Positions 12,701-21,795 are shown, numbered from the stretch's first letter. The stretch is DNA of 64,000 nt from Cladopsammia gracilis (GCA_022457155.1 JAJGOT010000433.1:505501-569500), one strand, 5' to 3'. Made by a program: numbers and translations. The notes: generated from the letters alone by a model not told the origin.

Positions 12701-15700
12701 GTGAATACTCGTACTGCAGAATGCTGATAACTTGAACCTTCAGGGAGGGTTCAGGGGCGGATCCAGGGGGGGGGGGGTGAAATGGATGAATTTTCACCCC
12801 CCTTTTCTGAGACCCTTTCTTTCTTTTTTCTAAAGTATTTCTCAAATAAATAAAAAAACAGGCTTTGGTTCTATTGCATTTAAAATTTCACCCCCCATTT
12901 CAAAATCCTGGATCCGCCCCTGGGGTTACAGAAGTATTCCAGCTATTGAGAACCAATTCTTATAATTAGTGAAGTGAAACGGGGGGAAAAGTCCAGTTAA
13001 GCTATCTTAAAAGCAAACATTTAAAGTTGCGTCGAAAATACTTACTTTTATTTCCATAAAATATATATTAATCTGTACAATTTCCTCTGAAGAATTCGGT
13101 CATGGCTACTAAACAAGTCATACGGATTTTATGTCAAGTTTCTTGCCTTTGTATAAATGGCTTAGCTATGAAATTTCTGCTAAGTTATACTTATGCTAAA
13201 TTTTGATCACGAAATCCATGGCACTAACCTCGCGAATTGCATGGTTATGTTTGTTCGGTGTTCCGATGACCAAAATGATTATGGCATCCCAACACGAGGC
13301 CACCCTGCACTTGTGCACATGTCATCTGCTTTCCCTGGGGGTCAACTCCCGGGAGAACCAGGGTAGTATGTTGGGGAATACTGGGGTTTTGAATATATTC
13401 ATACTGGGGTTTTGAAAAAAGGAAAAGGGGTGGGGGAAATGAAAAAAAAAAAAACTACGCGCTCGCTCACAATATCGATTGTGATTAGTCATCCGCGCGC
13501 CTATTTCTTACGAAATCAGTATAGAGTTTAGACTGCTTGGCAGGCGTTAGACTTTCTCAAAGTCGTTCGCTTCTCGTTTCCGGTCGGGTTTTTTTTTTCT
13601 CAAAGTCGTTCGCTTCTCGTTTCCGGTCGGGTTTCGTGCGCTTCGCGCTCGCTTTCGCGCTTCGCGCTGAGCTCTGAGCTCGACTTCTGAGCTCGACTTG
13701 TAGGCAAGTCTAGGCAGGCGTTGACGGGCAGGGAGCGAAATAAGTACTAATCGTTCATTTGTTTTAATCGTTTTTTTTTTTTATTTTCTGTCGCAGAGGA
13801 TAGGATGAAAGTTTTGGATGTTCTTGAAGAATGTCAAAGCGAACCCAGACAAACGCATAAAGAAAACGCACCGGCCATAGGTAAGTTTTAACTCAAATTC
13901 GAAAGTAAAAAATAATTATAAATTTGTAAACTATTGTAACACATGCAACACAAACAGCACCACAGAAAAGGGTGGCCAAAGAGTTGTTACTTAAATGGTC
14001 ACAGTTTAGGATTTCAAGGGCACGCTCGAAAGTTGGAACCACTTTGTACGGTATAGAAAACAGCAGCACAGCCGAAAGCATTGCTCAGTGGCTTTTACTT
14101 GAATGGTCACACTTTAGGATCGATGTCTGCTGTGGCTTGTCTTGTTTTGTTCTATTTTATCGGTGAGACTTGTTTAAGCTTGCGGTTTGTTCAGTAGCCA
14201 GTCTTGTCACTGAGTGCATTTCTTTCTTTACTTAGCAAATGTAGCTGTTTCGTTAACACAAAGCAGAAAGCTGCTGGGAGTTGGTGGTTTGACGATCAGG
14301 AATCTTCAGGATGAAACAGGTTAGGGCCATCCCAACTCTGTTATTTATGCGTCTGTCCTCTTATTGATGATAAAATTCGTCATAACATTGTCAAAGTGCT
14401 GCGGATCGCAAGTGGATCCACAGCAACTTTGACAATGTTATGACGAATTTTATCATCAATAAGAGGACGGACGCATAAAAAACTGACGTCAATTTGTTTT
14501 TTACAACAAAAACGCCAAAATCGTAAAAAACCGGATGAAATGAAGAGTGAACGCAAGGTAAACATGACAAATTGCTGAGTTTTATTCAAATTGACGCAAT
14601 CATTGTCAATAAGTTTTGGCTAAAAAATTGTCAGGATGACATCTTGCATAAATTAAAATGTTATGTGTCTGTACTCTTATTGATGATAAAAATTGACCAA
14701 TCAGCATGCGAGAATAACTTCAGTTATTGTAAAATAAAAAATTACAAAAAAAAAAAGATTTTAGCTAGTAATCGCTTAATATCCGCTGCCCGTCAAGGCC
14801 TCTTCCTCTACAGGACTCGTGATGCATCTCACCTTGTAGAAGTCTCTGATTACCAGAGCGGGTTCTGAAATGAAGAAATGATCCTCGTAAGAACAGAGAA
14901 GAGCGGAAAAACTTGCGGCATCAGTTCTCAGTGCGGGAAAAACGTAGAACCGTTGCCAAGCGCGGGAAAAAGGCAACACCGTTACACCAAGGCCAAGCGC
15001 GGGAAACAGTCAAATCCCGTGCCAAGCGCGTGAACTACTCAAAACCGGCGCCAAGCGCGGGAAATGTCCAAGACCGGTTGCCAAGCGCGGGAAATGTTGG
15101 AGCCCGTTCCAACGTTCCAACGTTCGTAACTTGTTAGTAACAGGCAAACATGTTTATTTAGCTTATTTGTTTAATACTTCAAGTATGTTCCAGTAAACAT
15201 TATTGTAAAAACCGCAATACTTCCGAGTAGTTTGTTGATCCGTGTTTTATTTTAGGTTCAACTATTAGTCGAGTTGACGAAGAGCAGTTCTCAGTGTTTG
15301 CTCCTAACTCTAAAGCTCTTCAGGAAACGATGGAAAAGATCAGTGAACTAACAACAGAAGAGGTATCCTGGTTTACAGCCATCTTTGAATAATCTCTGCC
15401 TTTTACGTCAGCAGACGTTCGCCAGTTAGAAATCATGCTCATAGCCAGGAAAAGGAGATTCTAACTTCTACTTAGACATGCCAGAAGTAGAAAAAAAAAT
15501 AGAAGTACTTTTTAAAAATTTTATTTTCTCAATCATAAAAAAGAATAGAAATACATGTACAGTGCAACCTGACGAAATCCGAAGACAACGCTATCTATTC
15601 CGAAGATGTCTGAAGTTGTGTGAAGATGTTGCGAAGTATTTGGAAGTTTTCATGGACCTCAGACCTTCGTTTAATAACATCTAACTGTAATCGAGTAATG

Positions 15701-18057
15701 TACGGAACGATAAAAAGTTACAAAAAAGTGCCAAATTTTCATGAACGTAACTATATTTTTAACTGGATCATGCGACCAATTAAGGTTACAGTGTACCTTC
15801 GGGGGTGTCTCCAGTATAACAGCTCTAGCGTCTTAAGATTACACTTAATATACCTAAACCCAGATATCAAATTAAAGCTTATAGAGCTGGCTATCTAAAT
15901 ATGGAAACCAGTTGGTAATAAAATGAATTGTCGAATTTTTTACGACGTCTAAATTCGAACGTCCGAATCAGCTTTAAAACGCTATAACTCAAAGCGATTA
16001 TTATATTTTGCTAATTTGATTTGTTCTCGGGTTTCCGGACACGAAGCGCTAAAAAAACGTGTCGGCGATTTTCCATATTCAATTGCAGTGAAAAGTTACA
16101 GAATATTTTCGAAAAGGGGAGGAAAAAAATTGGAATGATCGCACGGAAATGCCTCTTGACGAAAAAGTTTTCGGAATTAAGAAATTCGCCGACACGTTTT
16201 TGTTGATTATATGTTAGCCTAGCTTTTGTCCAAATTTAAGGAAAATCGAACAAATTCCCTTTGAGTTGTAGCTCTTTAAAGTGTCCCCAACAAGCGAAAA
16301 ATTAACTTTGAGAAAACGGCGCTTAAAAAAAACATATCGCTTAATAAACAAACTCCGCCCACAAAAGTTATACCGTCATTTCTCCGTCAATTTTCACTAT
16401 TTTTCGATACTTTTTTTTGGATGAAAGTTCATTCTGTAAACTTTATTTTAACGCCAAAAAAAATTTTTCAATAAATTTTCGATCTGAAGGTACACTGTAA
16501 CCTTAAGACTGATAGCTGCTCAAATCTGCAAGTCAGGCGTGAGAAATTGCTCCACAGGCGTGAGTTGGCGTGAGATCGGAGTTTTGAACTCGCAGGCGTG
16601 AGACTTGGCAGGTATAACAGGAGTAGTTGTCGCCTTGGAGTGGTGATCGCTTAAGCAAGGTCTCAAATCTAAAATATAGTAAATTGACCTAAAACGGTAT
16701 AATGAACAAGTCACTTCCAAAAGATGGTGAGCGTGCAAAAAGGAATTTCAATTTCACTTCTGACCGTATTTTCTCTTGTGTTGCTTAGGAATGGACAGAG
16801 TGCCTGGAGATTGGAGAAAAATACACCGCAAAAATAGTTGATGTCAGGTCAGTAACGTTTGAGTGAAGATTATTACAACGCCTAGTGGTTTGTAAGACCC
16901 CCATCCGTGTCGGTGACAAACTGGATACAGTTTATTTATGACCTGACTGAGCTCCCCTAATCTGGAAAAAAGAGGCATCATAGAGAGGTATTGTGATATT
17001 GATGTGTCTTGCCCAAGAATAAAACAAGACGACAATGGCTAGCTGTCATGAATTATGGTGTTGAAATTGTGTTTGTTTTTTGTTTTTCCCCAGAGATTAT
17101 GGTGTGATGGTAGAACTGTTGCCGGACACGCCCACCGTGCTGCTACACGTGACAGAAATGTCACACAACAGGGTAAGAGCCCCGAGGGGGAGGGGAGCGG
17201 GACTCCCATATATTATTGATGGGAGTGATCGCCGCAAGTTTTGAAAGGAACTCGTAAAAGGTAAAAGAAACCTGCTTTGTGGGTGTGGCTAACGTTAATT
17301 TCGATTCAAACACCCCTAGTGGTACCAAACCGCGAACGTATTTCCACCCCTAAAAGGTACGACGATCCGGCACCCTCGTCACAACGAAGACAGACTGGTT
17401 TGAGTTGTTCCTCGTCGTAGTTTGTTTGATCTCCCTCCTATGAAGGCTGTTGATAAGTTGATGAACTGTCATAGCTCGTCCTACTAATCGAGTTCAGATA
17501 ACAGAGTAACACAATTCTGTTCATTTTGGGAGGAGATAAGTGATAAGTGATAAATAAGTTATGATTCATAGGCTGCAAAATTGTCCGTATTCTGAAGGGA
17601 TTTTGGGTTACATATGTGGAGTGAGCCTTAGACGAGAAGTGAAAGCTTTGATCACAGAAAAAACGAATGCTGTTTTCAGTCTTCAGGTCTTCAGGTCTTC
17701 AGGCGTTGATGAACCTAATATTTTCCCAACCAAATGTCCGCTATTGCGGACTATAGCTCCTTCTTTACTATGGTTATAGTTTACTTATCAGGGGGTCTTA
17801 ATTTTTGCACTTTCCTCAATTTTCAGGTCTTCAACCCGAAAGATTTAGGAATGAAAGTAGGAGATGTTGTAGATGTCAAATACCTTGGGAAGGATGAACG
17901 TACGGGAAGACTTGAAATTTCAAGAAAAGCTCTTTTACCGAAACCACAAACGCAAACAAGGAATATAAATGGAACAAGTCAAAATATGTCCCAGAAAACA
18001 AATAGAACTAACGAAAACATGTCCGCGGAGGACTTTATCGCCACTTACCTCAAATGA
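781..18057 (+). CDS. PNPT1: PNPT1, polyribonucleotide nucleotidyltransferase 1, C-terminal half (partial at 5' end)
   Basis: Mitochondrial 3'-5' phosphorolytic exoribonuclease and RNA import factor, by family. Coding exons: 781-883, 1310-1380, 1828-1864, 2769-2835, 3181-3270, 3987-4040, 4153-4268, 5327-5398, 6028-6091, 13797-13880, 14236-14319, 15256-15362, 16789-16847, 17094-17172, 17827-18057. All junctions are GT-AG and the frame stays open through all fifteen, giving 438 residues plus TGA; human PNPT1 is about 783, so the first RNase PH domain lies upstream of the window. The first nine exons form RNase PH domain 2, starting [17 protein letters not shown], with NRREVGHG, the phosphate-site [17 protein letters not shown] and the catalytic-Asp segment GDMDFKLAG. 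Exons 11-12 form the KH domain (GVGG as GxxG) and exons 13-15 the S1 domain, ending in a Thr/Asn-rich tail. The 7.7 kb intron 6092-13796 holds an antisense gene. No stops or frameshifts were seen; it looks functional. Confidence 0.95.
1243..1270. repeat. Short palindrome in a PNPT1 intron
   Basis: CTTCTTAGCGGTT is followed almost at once by its reverse complement, and next to it TATTAAAGTATTAAAATACTTTAA is also self-complementary. It lies about 40 bases before an exon. Confidence 0.6.
2074..2318. mobile_element. MITE-like element with about 40 bp terminal inverted repeats
   Basis: The left end GGCGTGCGTTTCTCGAAGCT continues into CCCGAAGACTTTTCGGGCCC; the right end is its imperfect reverse complement. 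No coding capacity. In a PNPT1 intron. Confidence 0.75.
2882..3062. mobile_element. MITE-like element, TTAAAGGCCCACCTTCA termini
   Basis: Inverted ends TTAAAGGCCCACCTTCATCC and TGAAGGTGGGCCTTTAA bound 181 bp. Layout and ends resemble the element at 31131-31288, so the two probably belong to related families. Confidence 0.78.
4433..4805. repeat. Degenerate CCTTGAAA-rich repeat
   Basis: Many copies of CCTTGAAA or GCTTGAAA occur at irregular spacing, in two clusters (4440-4555 and 4740-4800). In a PNPT1 intron; origin unknown. Confidence 0.45.
6510..7093. mobile_element. MITE-like element, TACAGTACTTACCCGCTT termini
   Basis: Ends TACAGTACTTACCCGCTTTT and AAGCGGGTAAGTACTGTA are inverted; subterminal GGTTCTTA motifs repeat many times. 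The TA ends suggest a Tc1/mariner-type target. It appears to have inserted into older repeat DNA: GGGGTCACCGTGCTCG occurs shortly before it (6483) and again after it (7413). A relative lies at 40326-40570. Confidence 0.78.
7500..7710. repeat. Dispersed repeat, copy 1
   Basis: Contains TTTTGAAAGGAA, then CCTGYTTTGTGGGTGTGG, also present at about 17225-17290 in the same gene. Family unknown. Confidence 0.5.
7778..8166. mobile_element. MITE-like element (GGGTTGTTCAAAGCGCG ends) carrying a nested insertion
   Basis: Left end GGCGGGTTGTTCAAAGCGCG and right end CGAACAACCGGGCCC. It matches the uninterrupted copy at 10554-10797 on both sides of an internal palindromic element at 7841-7982, so it was split by that later insertion. 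It lies just downstream of the antisense gene's stop codon. Confidence 0.8.
7841..7982. mobile_element. Palindromic MITE nested inside another element
   Basis: Two arms of about 60 bp: CCCCAGTTGTTTAAAAGGAG on the left mirrored by CACCTTTTGAACAACCGGGG on the right, with GGATAGCGCTATCC in both arms. CCAG flanks both sides, consistent with a short target-site duplication. No coding capacity. Confidence 0.85.
8245..9117 (-). CDS. Uncharacterised multi-pass membrane protein, 290 aa, nested antisense in a PNPT1 intron
   Basis: I do not recognise the family. The uninterrupted 290-codon frame has hydrophobic spans at about residues 43-67, 96-117, 136-155, 163-185 and 196-221, with a possible weaker one after 225. 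Two N-glycosylation sequons (N77-H-T, N85-I-T) fall in the first long loop, suggesting it faces outside the cytosol. The segment [17 protein letters not shown] has the charged-in-helix look of a receptor or transporter. The ATG is immediately preceded on the minus strand by a pyrimidine tract ending TTTTCTTTTTAG, so it sits at the start of a spliced exon; the TAG also blocks upstream extension. A matching donor lies at 10808-10813. The gene is entirely inside the PNPT1 intron 6092-13796. It could be a cnidarian-specific protein or a diverged member of a 7TM-like family; a chance frame is unlikely at this length and composition. Confidence 0.72.
   Translation of the reverse strand: MAFQPKVGTVTPYVEFEISEVTSRDVQSRFSLTRFPTLSSTVVKTLGCLMYILFLAWQVIGLILYSIRVYETTLLANHTSYQATNITTYQFSEHLELTWVISQILNTGLMTLAISKVPSFLGYSAILRLLVRLPSFWRLLFLYGISIVRYFLIGFENDSGKETALMLAFMVWEGVHVIFVGVLNFTQVNLSRKKYPFIVFAFFKFNIFLLLLSFFVKFVFNSLQLALHIYGIDGGISSEFRYLIGTIRNFASVVFKHKIYNFLLEKLFVDNRNILCHHDFLELPNSLLQN
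9525..10095. mobile_element. Composite inverted-repeat element (outer unit)
   Basis: Ends CTGGTTTTCACTTGCGACAA and TTTTGTCGCTAGTGAAATCCAG are inverted copies, followed inside by AAGCATAAGCG. The left part holds about three tandem copies of a unit including GGTCCGTTTTCACTGGACAT. A second palindromic element is nested at 9726-10050. Confidence 0.8.
9726..10050. mobile_element. Nested palindromic element (AAGGCCCGTTTACACA ends)
   Basis: AAGGCCCGTTTACACATTCG at the left mirrors CGCCTGTGTAAACAGGCCTT at the right. A third inverted pair inside (9790-9822 and 9929-9962) shares GTGTAAACGGGCGGCGATTT. Long open frames on both strands here are a by-product of the symmetry. Confidence 0.8.
10554..10797. 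mobile_element. MITE-like element, uninterrupted relative of 7778-8166
   Basis: Starts GGGCCGGGTTGTTCAAAGCG and ends TTTCGAACAGCTGGACCC. Its centre reads GAATCCTGTTAAATAACTTA where the other copy carries the nested insertion. A third copy is at 49853-50029. Confidence 0.8.
10814..10990 (-). other. Probable 5' untranslated exon of the antisense membrane-protein gene
   Basis: Read on the minus strand, the sequence ACAAGAG is followed by a consensus donor GTAAGT (plus-strand 10808-10813). The next strong acceptor on that strand is the one directly before the ATG at 9117, giving an intron of about 1.7 kb that contains two MITE-like elements. The upstream limit of this exon is a guess; no TATA box was recognised. 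Confidence 0.4.
11132..11944. mobile_element. MITE-like element, TTAAGGTCGCGGGGGA termini
   Basis: TTAAGGTCGCGGGGGACAGG at the left and ATCCCCCGCGACCTTAA at the right. Internal inverted pair: GACTACAACTACCAGAATTC (near 11262) against TTCTGGTAGTTGTAGTC (near 11381). About 810 bp, no coding capacity. Confidence 0.78.
12752..12922. mobile_element. Short TIR element, CAGGGGCGGATCCAGG termini
   Basis: CAGGGGCGGATCCAGG and its exact reverse complement CCTGGATCCGCCCCTG bound 171 bp, including a G run and inner TTTCACCCCCC motifs. The ends resemble hAT-type MITEs common in marine invertebrates. Confidence 0.82.
13550..13650. repeat. Tandem duplication of about 46 bp
   Basis: CTCAAAGTCGTTCGCTTCTC and the following CGGTCGGG are present twice, separated by a T run. 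Followed by CTTCGCGCT and GAGCTCGACTT repeats. In the large PNPT1 intron. Confidence 0.65.
14346..14477. repeat. Near-perfect hairpin palindrome
   Basis: Arms of about 60 bp: TATGCGTCTGTCCTCTTATT on the left and AATAAGAGGACGGACGCATA on the right, with a short central loop around GCGGATCGCAAGTGGATC. A partial third copy of the arm, GTCTGTACTCTTATTGATGA, follows at 14668. Foldback or MITE. Confidence 0.8.
14931..15120. repeat. Minisatellite, about 30-39 bp unit
   Basis: Six units begin AGYGCGGGAAA (one AGCGCGTGAAC) and end CCGTTGCCA or similar. In a PNPT1 intron. An open frame across it is incidental. Confidence 0.7.
15780..16506. mobile_element. MITE-like element, TTAAGGTTACAGTGTACCTTC termini
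   Basis: The 21-base inverted ends are exact. About 727 bp, AT-rich, no coding capacity. End structure (TTAAGG start) recalls the element at 11132-11944. Confidence 0.8.
17190..17420. repeat. Dispersed repeat, copy 2
   Basis: Same family as 7500-7710, sharing TTTTGAAAGGAA and CCTGCTTTGTGGGTGTGGC. It lies directly after a PNPT1 exon. Confidence 0.5.
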
Positions 18058-18592
18058 ATGCTAACAGTGCATTGCTTCCTGTACCTTCGTGAATCGTGAA
18101 GACACGCGTGCGCGCAAGTAATGAAATTTACCGCCTTGTAATTGGAGGCAGGGTCAACACTTTTCCAATTCACGCGCGGTGAAGATCCTTGAGAGAAAAA
18201 GGCAGAGGTAAAAAAGGATTCAGGCTAGAGATGGCCTCACCCAGAACAATACACTGGGCTAAAAGCGCGCGTGTGTCGCAATAACTTTGCAGTTGTTTCA
18301 TGACTGCACACAGCATGTCATCCGAGCAACCAATCATCCGAGCAACCAACCACCCGCTGATATTTGATGCTAGAGGCTCTATTGACGGGAGGCATAGTGG
18401 ATGAGCTCTTGAGTTCTCAGTCAGTGGAATAGGCCGTGGGAGGCGAGACAATGCTACGCGCGAGTGCCGAGTGGAAAAAATATTCGCGAGGAAACTGGAG
18501 GAAAGAAGGAATGTAAACAGACTATTTATTTCTACTAATTTTCATTCTACCGTATTGCGTTGTTCGAGATGAAAGCAGGAAAATGAACACGG

Positions 18593-18887
18593 TTAAAGGG
18601 GCAGTATAAACCACCCATAGGTGATGTGGTTTCCTCCTTAAATAAAATTACTTACTTACTTACTTATATCACGAGGTTCCACGCGCGGCACTGTTCACTA
18701 TTCTTCCACCGGAATTTTGGACATATCACTGTTAAAAGTGTTTTTTTCTTTCTTCCGGCTCTTAAAACGGATTTTTTGATTCAGCAAATACCTCCACTTC
18801 TCGACGGCCTTTTTGAATTTGCGGAATCAAACTTGTAAACGTGGGCCGACGTTTTCAAGTTTCGACCTCGTGATACTGCCCCTTTAA
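18593..18887. mobile_element. MITE-like element, TTAAAGGGGCAGTATCACGAGG ends, interrupted by a SINE tail
   Basis: The right end (reverse complement) reads TTAAAGGGGCAGTATCACGA. The left end has the same sequence split after CAGTAT by 59 bases (18608-18666). TAT occurs on both sides of the insert. Confidence 0.75.
18608..18666 (+). mobile_element. Severely truncated SINE
   Basis: Contains GTGATGTGGTTTCCTCCTTA then (ACTT)n. This resembles the 3' end of the tRNA-Gly SINE at 57301-57575 (GCTGATGTGGCTTTCCTCTC then (TTTA)n). Only the last 59 bases inserted. Confidence 0.6.
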
Positions 18888-19779
18888 TGCGATTAAAAAG
18901 AGACAGTAAGAAACTTATCAAGTAAATTCGAAAAAACTAGCCTGCGTCATGGTAGCAGTCTTTTCTTTTCGGACAGCGCGGGAGGCGCGTAAATAAAGGA
19001 GGAAAAAATTGCTCCTTTTCGCGCCCATGGTTCACGCGTTCCGCGCCCTCCGAAAAGTTAAAGTTAATTTCCTGTTATTCAGATGCGAGAAAATTGACAG
19101 AAAAAGTTATTATTTTAAATAGTTTCTTAATAAAAATACGTGACTGTAAAATGTTCCTTTGAGGTAGCACTCTACTTGACATTTATAGATCGGATATATT
19201 TATATATCAGATCGGAGAACGAGTTCAAAGTTGAGTACGACTTTTCAAACCTAGTGCGCTTGCTTTGGGATATCGTAATGATATGTCACACAAATCAAAT
19301 TTTGTGCTTGTCAGAAGCAGGAAGGAGCAGGGGCTTTACGTCACTGGTTTGAAATTTGAATGAAATGCGTGCTCGTGGTCAATCGCCTAACTGGGCGTAG
19401 CCTGTGTAGTAGGCGTCGGGCAGTGGGGAACTGGGGAGAGAGGGAAAGGACGCCTGCAATAAAATTTTGTTCATTTCTACGGACGCTGGCGGAGGCAAAA
19501 TTCCCATTGGCAGGAGCCCATCAATTCCTGCCATTGGCTTACTCGCGCTGGGAGGTAAACATAAAAGTTCACGCCAGCTTCAGATTGGTGAACGTATTGA
19601 CAGTTGACATAATTCGATTACCAGGAAAACGGTAGGGCGTAATGCGAATAGCCTGGTTCTTAGAGCAGGCGTTCCTTCCCTTCTCCCCCTCTTCTTTTTA
19701 GTCCCCCTCTCCTATCCCCGTTTACGTTTGCCACGCAGACTTTTAAACTGGGCGGGACTACGCGCGGGGAACCGCGCGG
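18888..19779. other. Intergenic stretch between PNPT1 and the CX9C gene
   Basis: AT-rich DNA with no supported gene. Short open frames near 19140 and 19360 show no recognisable domain. Several GC-rich patches (about 18970-19050, 19390-19470) look like degraded repeats. Confidence 0.4.
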
Positions 19780-19937
19780 TAAAACCTGGCCACTCTATCA
19801 ACGACATCCTCCTCATTCCCATAGAACTCATCCACAACAAACGCGACTCAGTCAGAATGGCACGCGAGGCCCATCTTATAGATAAAGCGATGACTCTTGA
19901 TCCTCATGGTATAAATAGACGTTATGAACTTAATTAG
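19780..19937 (+). pseudogene. Retroelement fragment (C-terminal tail)
   Basis: The frame reads INDILLIPIELIHNKRDSVR, then MAREAHLIDKAMTLDPHGIN and RRYELN before a stop. This matches, from memory, the C-terminus of coral retroelement proteins with a GIY-YIG-type endonuclease. Only the tail is present; no reverse transcriptase is visible upstream. Confidence 0.5.
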
Positions 19938-20130
19938 TGAGATAGAACACAAACCGCGGTGATAAACATATTGAACTTATTCATTTTTGATAAAACTTGA
20001 CGTTTCGTATGCTACTACATACATTTTCAAAAGTGACCGTTACAGTATTGAAAACTATACTTACATAGTAGTAAAAAGGGACTGGGACCGAGATTAAGCT
20101 ACGATGGCCCAAGAACAAAAGTCTTTGTTA
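19938..20130 (+). repeat. 3' flank of the retroelement fragment
   Basis: GATAGAACACAAACCGCGGT to TTGAACTTATTC recurs at 38055-38095, and CGATGGCCCAAGAAYAAAA recurs shortly after both. GACGTTTCGTATGCTACTAC and CATTTTCAAAAGTGA look like retroelement tail sequence. Confidence 0.55.
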
Positions 20131-20580
20131 GTGACATTAAGCTTTTTTCCTACCAAACATTTTCTGTTATTCTGTTATGTCATATTTCAAAAGTTTTATA
20201 TGTAACGGTCCTTTTATTCCTTTTATCTGTATTCAGTTTTGTTTTTTAGCCCCCATAGAAGATTTGTTTTGCAAACCGAAATATCAGGCAAATATTTTTA
20301 ATTTCACTTCTGTCGCAATCTCCTCTCCTTGCCGGGATTAGCCTTCCCAAAAAAGTTCAGTTTATGTTGTTATGGTATCATATTTAATCCCCCGCCCCCT
20401 TTCAAATTTAAAATTGAAACGTTTTTTGAGGGTCTTTTTTGCCTTACGAGTCATTATCTGTAAGACCCTGAAGAAGAAAGTCGAAATATTGGATATTTTA
20501 CAAATATTGTCGTTTCCGCGTTTTTTATCAAATTCGACAGCACGAAACGAGAGGGACTGGATCTACTGTGCAAATGCAAA

Positions 20581-20796
20581 ATGGCGGACGGACTGAGGCG
20601 CTTCACCGATCAAAGAACAAATCCGTGCATGGCAGAATCAAAGGCGTCAATGAAATGTTTAGATGAAAATTACTACGACAAAAGCAAGTGCAGGATGTAT
20701 TTTGAAGCGTATAAAGAGTGTAAGAAAGCTTGGAACGAAAGAAAAGCTGCACGGAGAAGACAAGGACTTCCTCCAAATGACCCACCAGCAGTTTAG
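20581..20796 (+). CDS. CHCHD7: Twin CX9C protein, CHCHD7/COX23-like, 71 aa
   Basis: Small coiled-coil-helix-coiled-coil-helix protein, by family imported into the mitochondrial intermembrane space and oxidised there through the Mia40/CHCHD4 relay; yeast Cox23 takes part in cytochrome c oxidase assembly. Two CX9C motifs are exact: C16-C26 and C37-C47. The stretches NPCMAESKASMKCLDENYYD and YKECKKAWNERKAARRRQG follow the CHCHD7 pattern (NPC..ES.AS..CLDEN.YD, then YK.C...WN....RR..G). Human CHCHD7 is 85 residues, so the C-terminus here is shorter. The coding region is a single exon with no internal splice sites needed. The start context AAATGGCGGACGG contains an ATGGCGG motif, often seen at cnidarian and vertebrate gene starts. 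It lies about 2.5 kb after PNPT1 on the same strand. Confidence 0.88.
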   Translation: MADGLRRFTDQRTNPCMAESKASMKCLDENYYDKSKCRMYFEAYKECKKAWNERKAARRRQGLPPNDPPAV

Positions 20797-21071
20797 TTGA
20801 CCGGCGATATGTTTTGTAGGTTTATATTGTGGCTCGCAAGAACATAGTGACTTAGCCATTGAATGGAAGTGACCGGAAAAAAAAAGAAACCATGGATTGA
20901 AAATGAACTTACCGGATTTCTGTGTTGCGTGAAGAAGGGTATTGGACTTCATGTCAGTATGCAGCAGTATGCGGTTTTTAGGGAACGTGGGCTCTCAAAA
21001 GAACTGGGAGGATTTTATTGGGGAATCATAGTATTTTCTGACCTACAGCACTCTGCATTGACTCCACTGTA

Positions 21072-21077
21072 ATTAAA
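21072..21077 (+). terminator. Candidate polyadenylation signal ATTAAA for the CX9C gene
   Basis: ATTAAA lies about 275 bases past the stop codon and just before a block of inverted-repeat elements. A second candidate, AATAAA, lies at 22056-22061. Neither can be proved from sequence alone. Confidence 0.3.
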
Positions 21078-21137
21078 TCAATACAAAGGATCTGATGCAA
21101 AGTCTGGCTTTCCGATGGTCAATCAGCAGTTACAATT

Positions 21138-21294
21138 TGGTTTGCAACCACGTGACAAGGTGGCCATGTTGGTGGTCAATACAATACAATTTTTGTCGCA
21201 GAATTTGCATGAAAATAGAGTTTAGTTCCCAGCGGAGAGAAACGCTTTTGTTCTTGACCACCAACATGGCTGCCGTGATGTCACGTGCAAACCA
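21138..21294. mobile_element. MITE-like element with GGTTTGCAACCACGTGAC ends
   Basis: The left arm includes GTGGCCATGTTGGTGGTCAA (with one change); the right arm has TTGACCACCAACATGGCTGC and CACGTGCAAACC. About 40 bp arms. It abuts the large foldback at 21305. A related sequence (CATGTTGGGGAG, CACCAGCATGGCTGCC) is at 35960-36060. Confidence 0.75.
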
Positions 21295-21304
21295 GCAGAT
21301 ATGG

Positions 21305-21795
21305 GAATCCAAAACTTTCAACAATTTTCGATGTTATTCTTCACTTTTGTTGGTCCACAATATTAAATGTTCATTTAGTTTTATGAAGCCCTTCTGATAA
21401 GCGATGTTGATTTGGCTCAGACTAATTTGCTGAGTCTGTATACTACGCGAGCGACTCATTTCATGACACTCACAAGAAGCGCTTCGTGAATCTAAACAAA
21501 CGCACAATATTATGGATTGACAAAAGTGAATAATAACATTGAAAATTTTCGAAAGTTTTGGACTCCCGTACGAATAGCAAATCGGAGTTGGCCGTACGGA
21601 GTATTCTTTGACGTGAAAAATTTCTAAGTGTCACGAAATGAGTTGCTCGCGTAGTATACAGAGACTCAGCAAATTAGTCTGAGCCAAATCAACATTGCTA
21701 ACCAGAAGTGCTTCGTAAAACTAAATGAACATTTAATATTGTGGACCAACAAAAGTGAAGAATAACATCAAAAATTGTTGAAAGTTTTGGACTTC
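21305..21795. repeat. Large foldback: about 165 bp inverted arms plus a third partial copy
   Basis: Left arm 21305-21470 and right arm 21627-21795 are inverted copies at over 90% by eye, including TTTGGTCCACAATATTAAAT-like sequence and ACTACGCGAGCRACTCATTT. The spacer holds a diverged partial copy (about 21471-21590) in the same direction as the right arm, containing TTTTGGACTCCCGTACGAAT. Confidence 0.82.

Noticed and set aside
12624..12845. 73-codon minus-strand frame
   Set aside because: Lies across a TIR element with a G run; no similarity to a protein family.
14913..15137. 74-codon basic protein, or a CRISPR-like array
   Set aside because: The AGCGCGGGAAA units are a minisatellite with irregular 30-39 bp spacing and no unique spacers.
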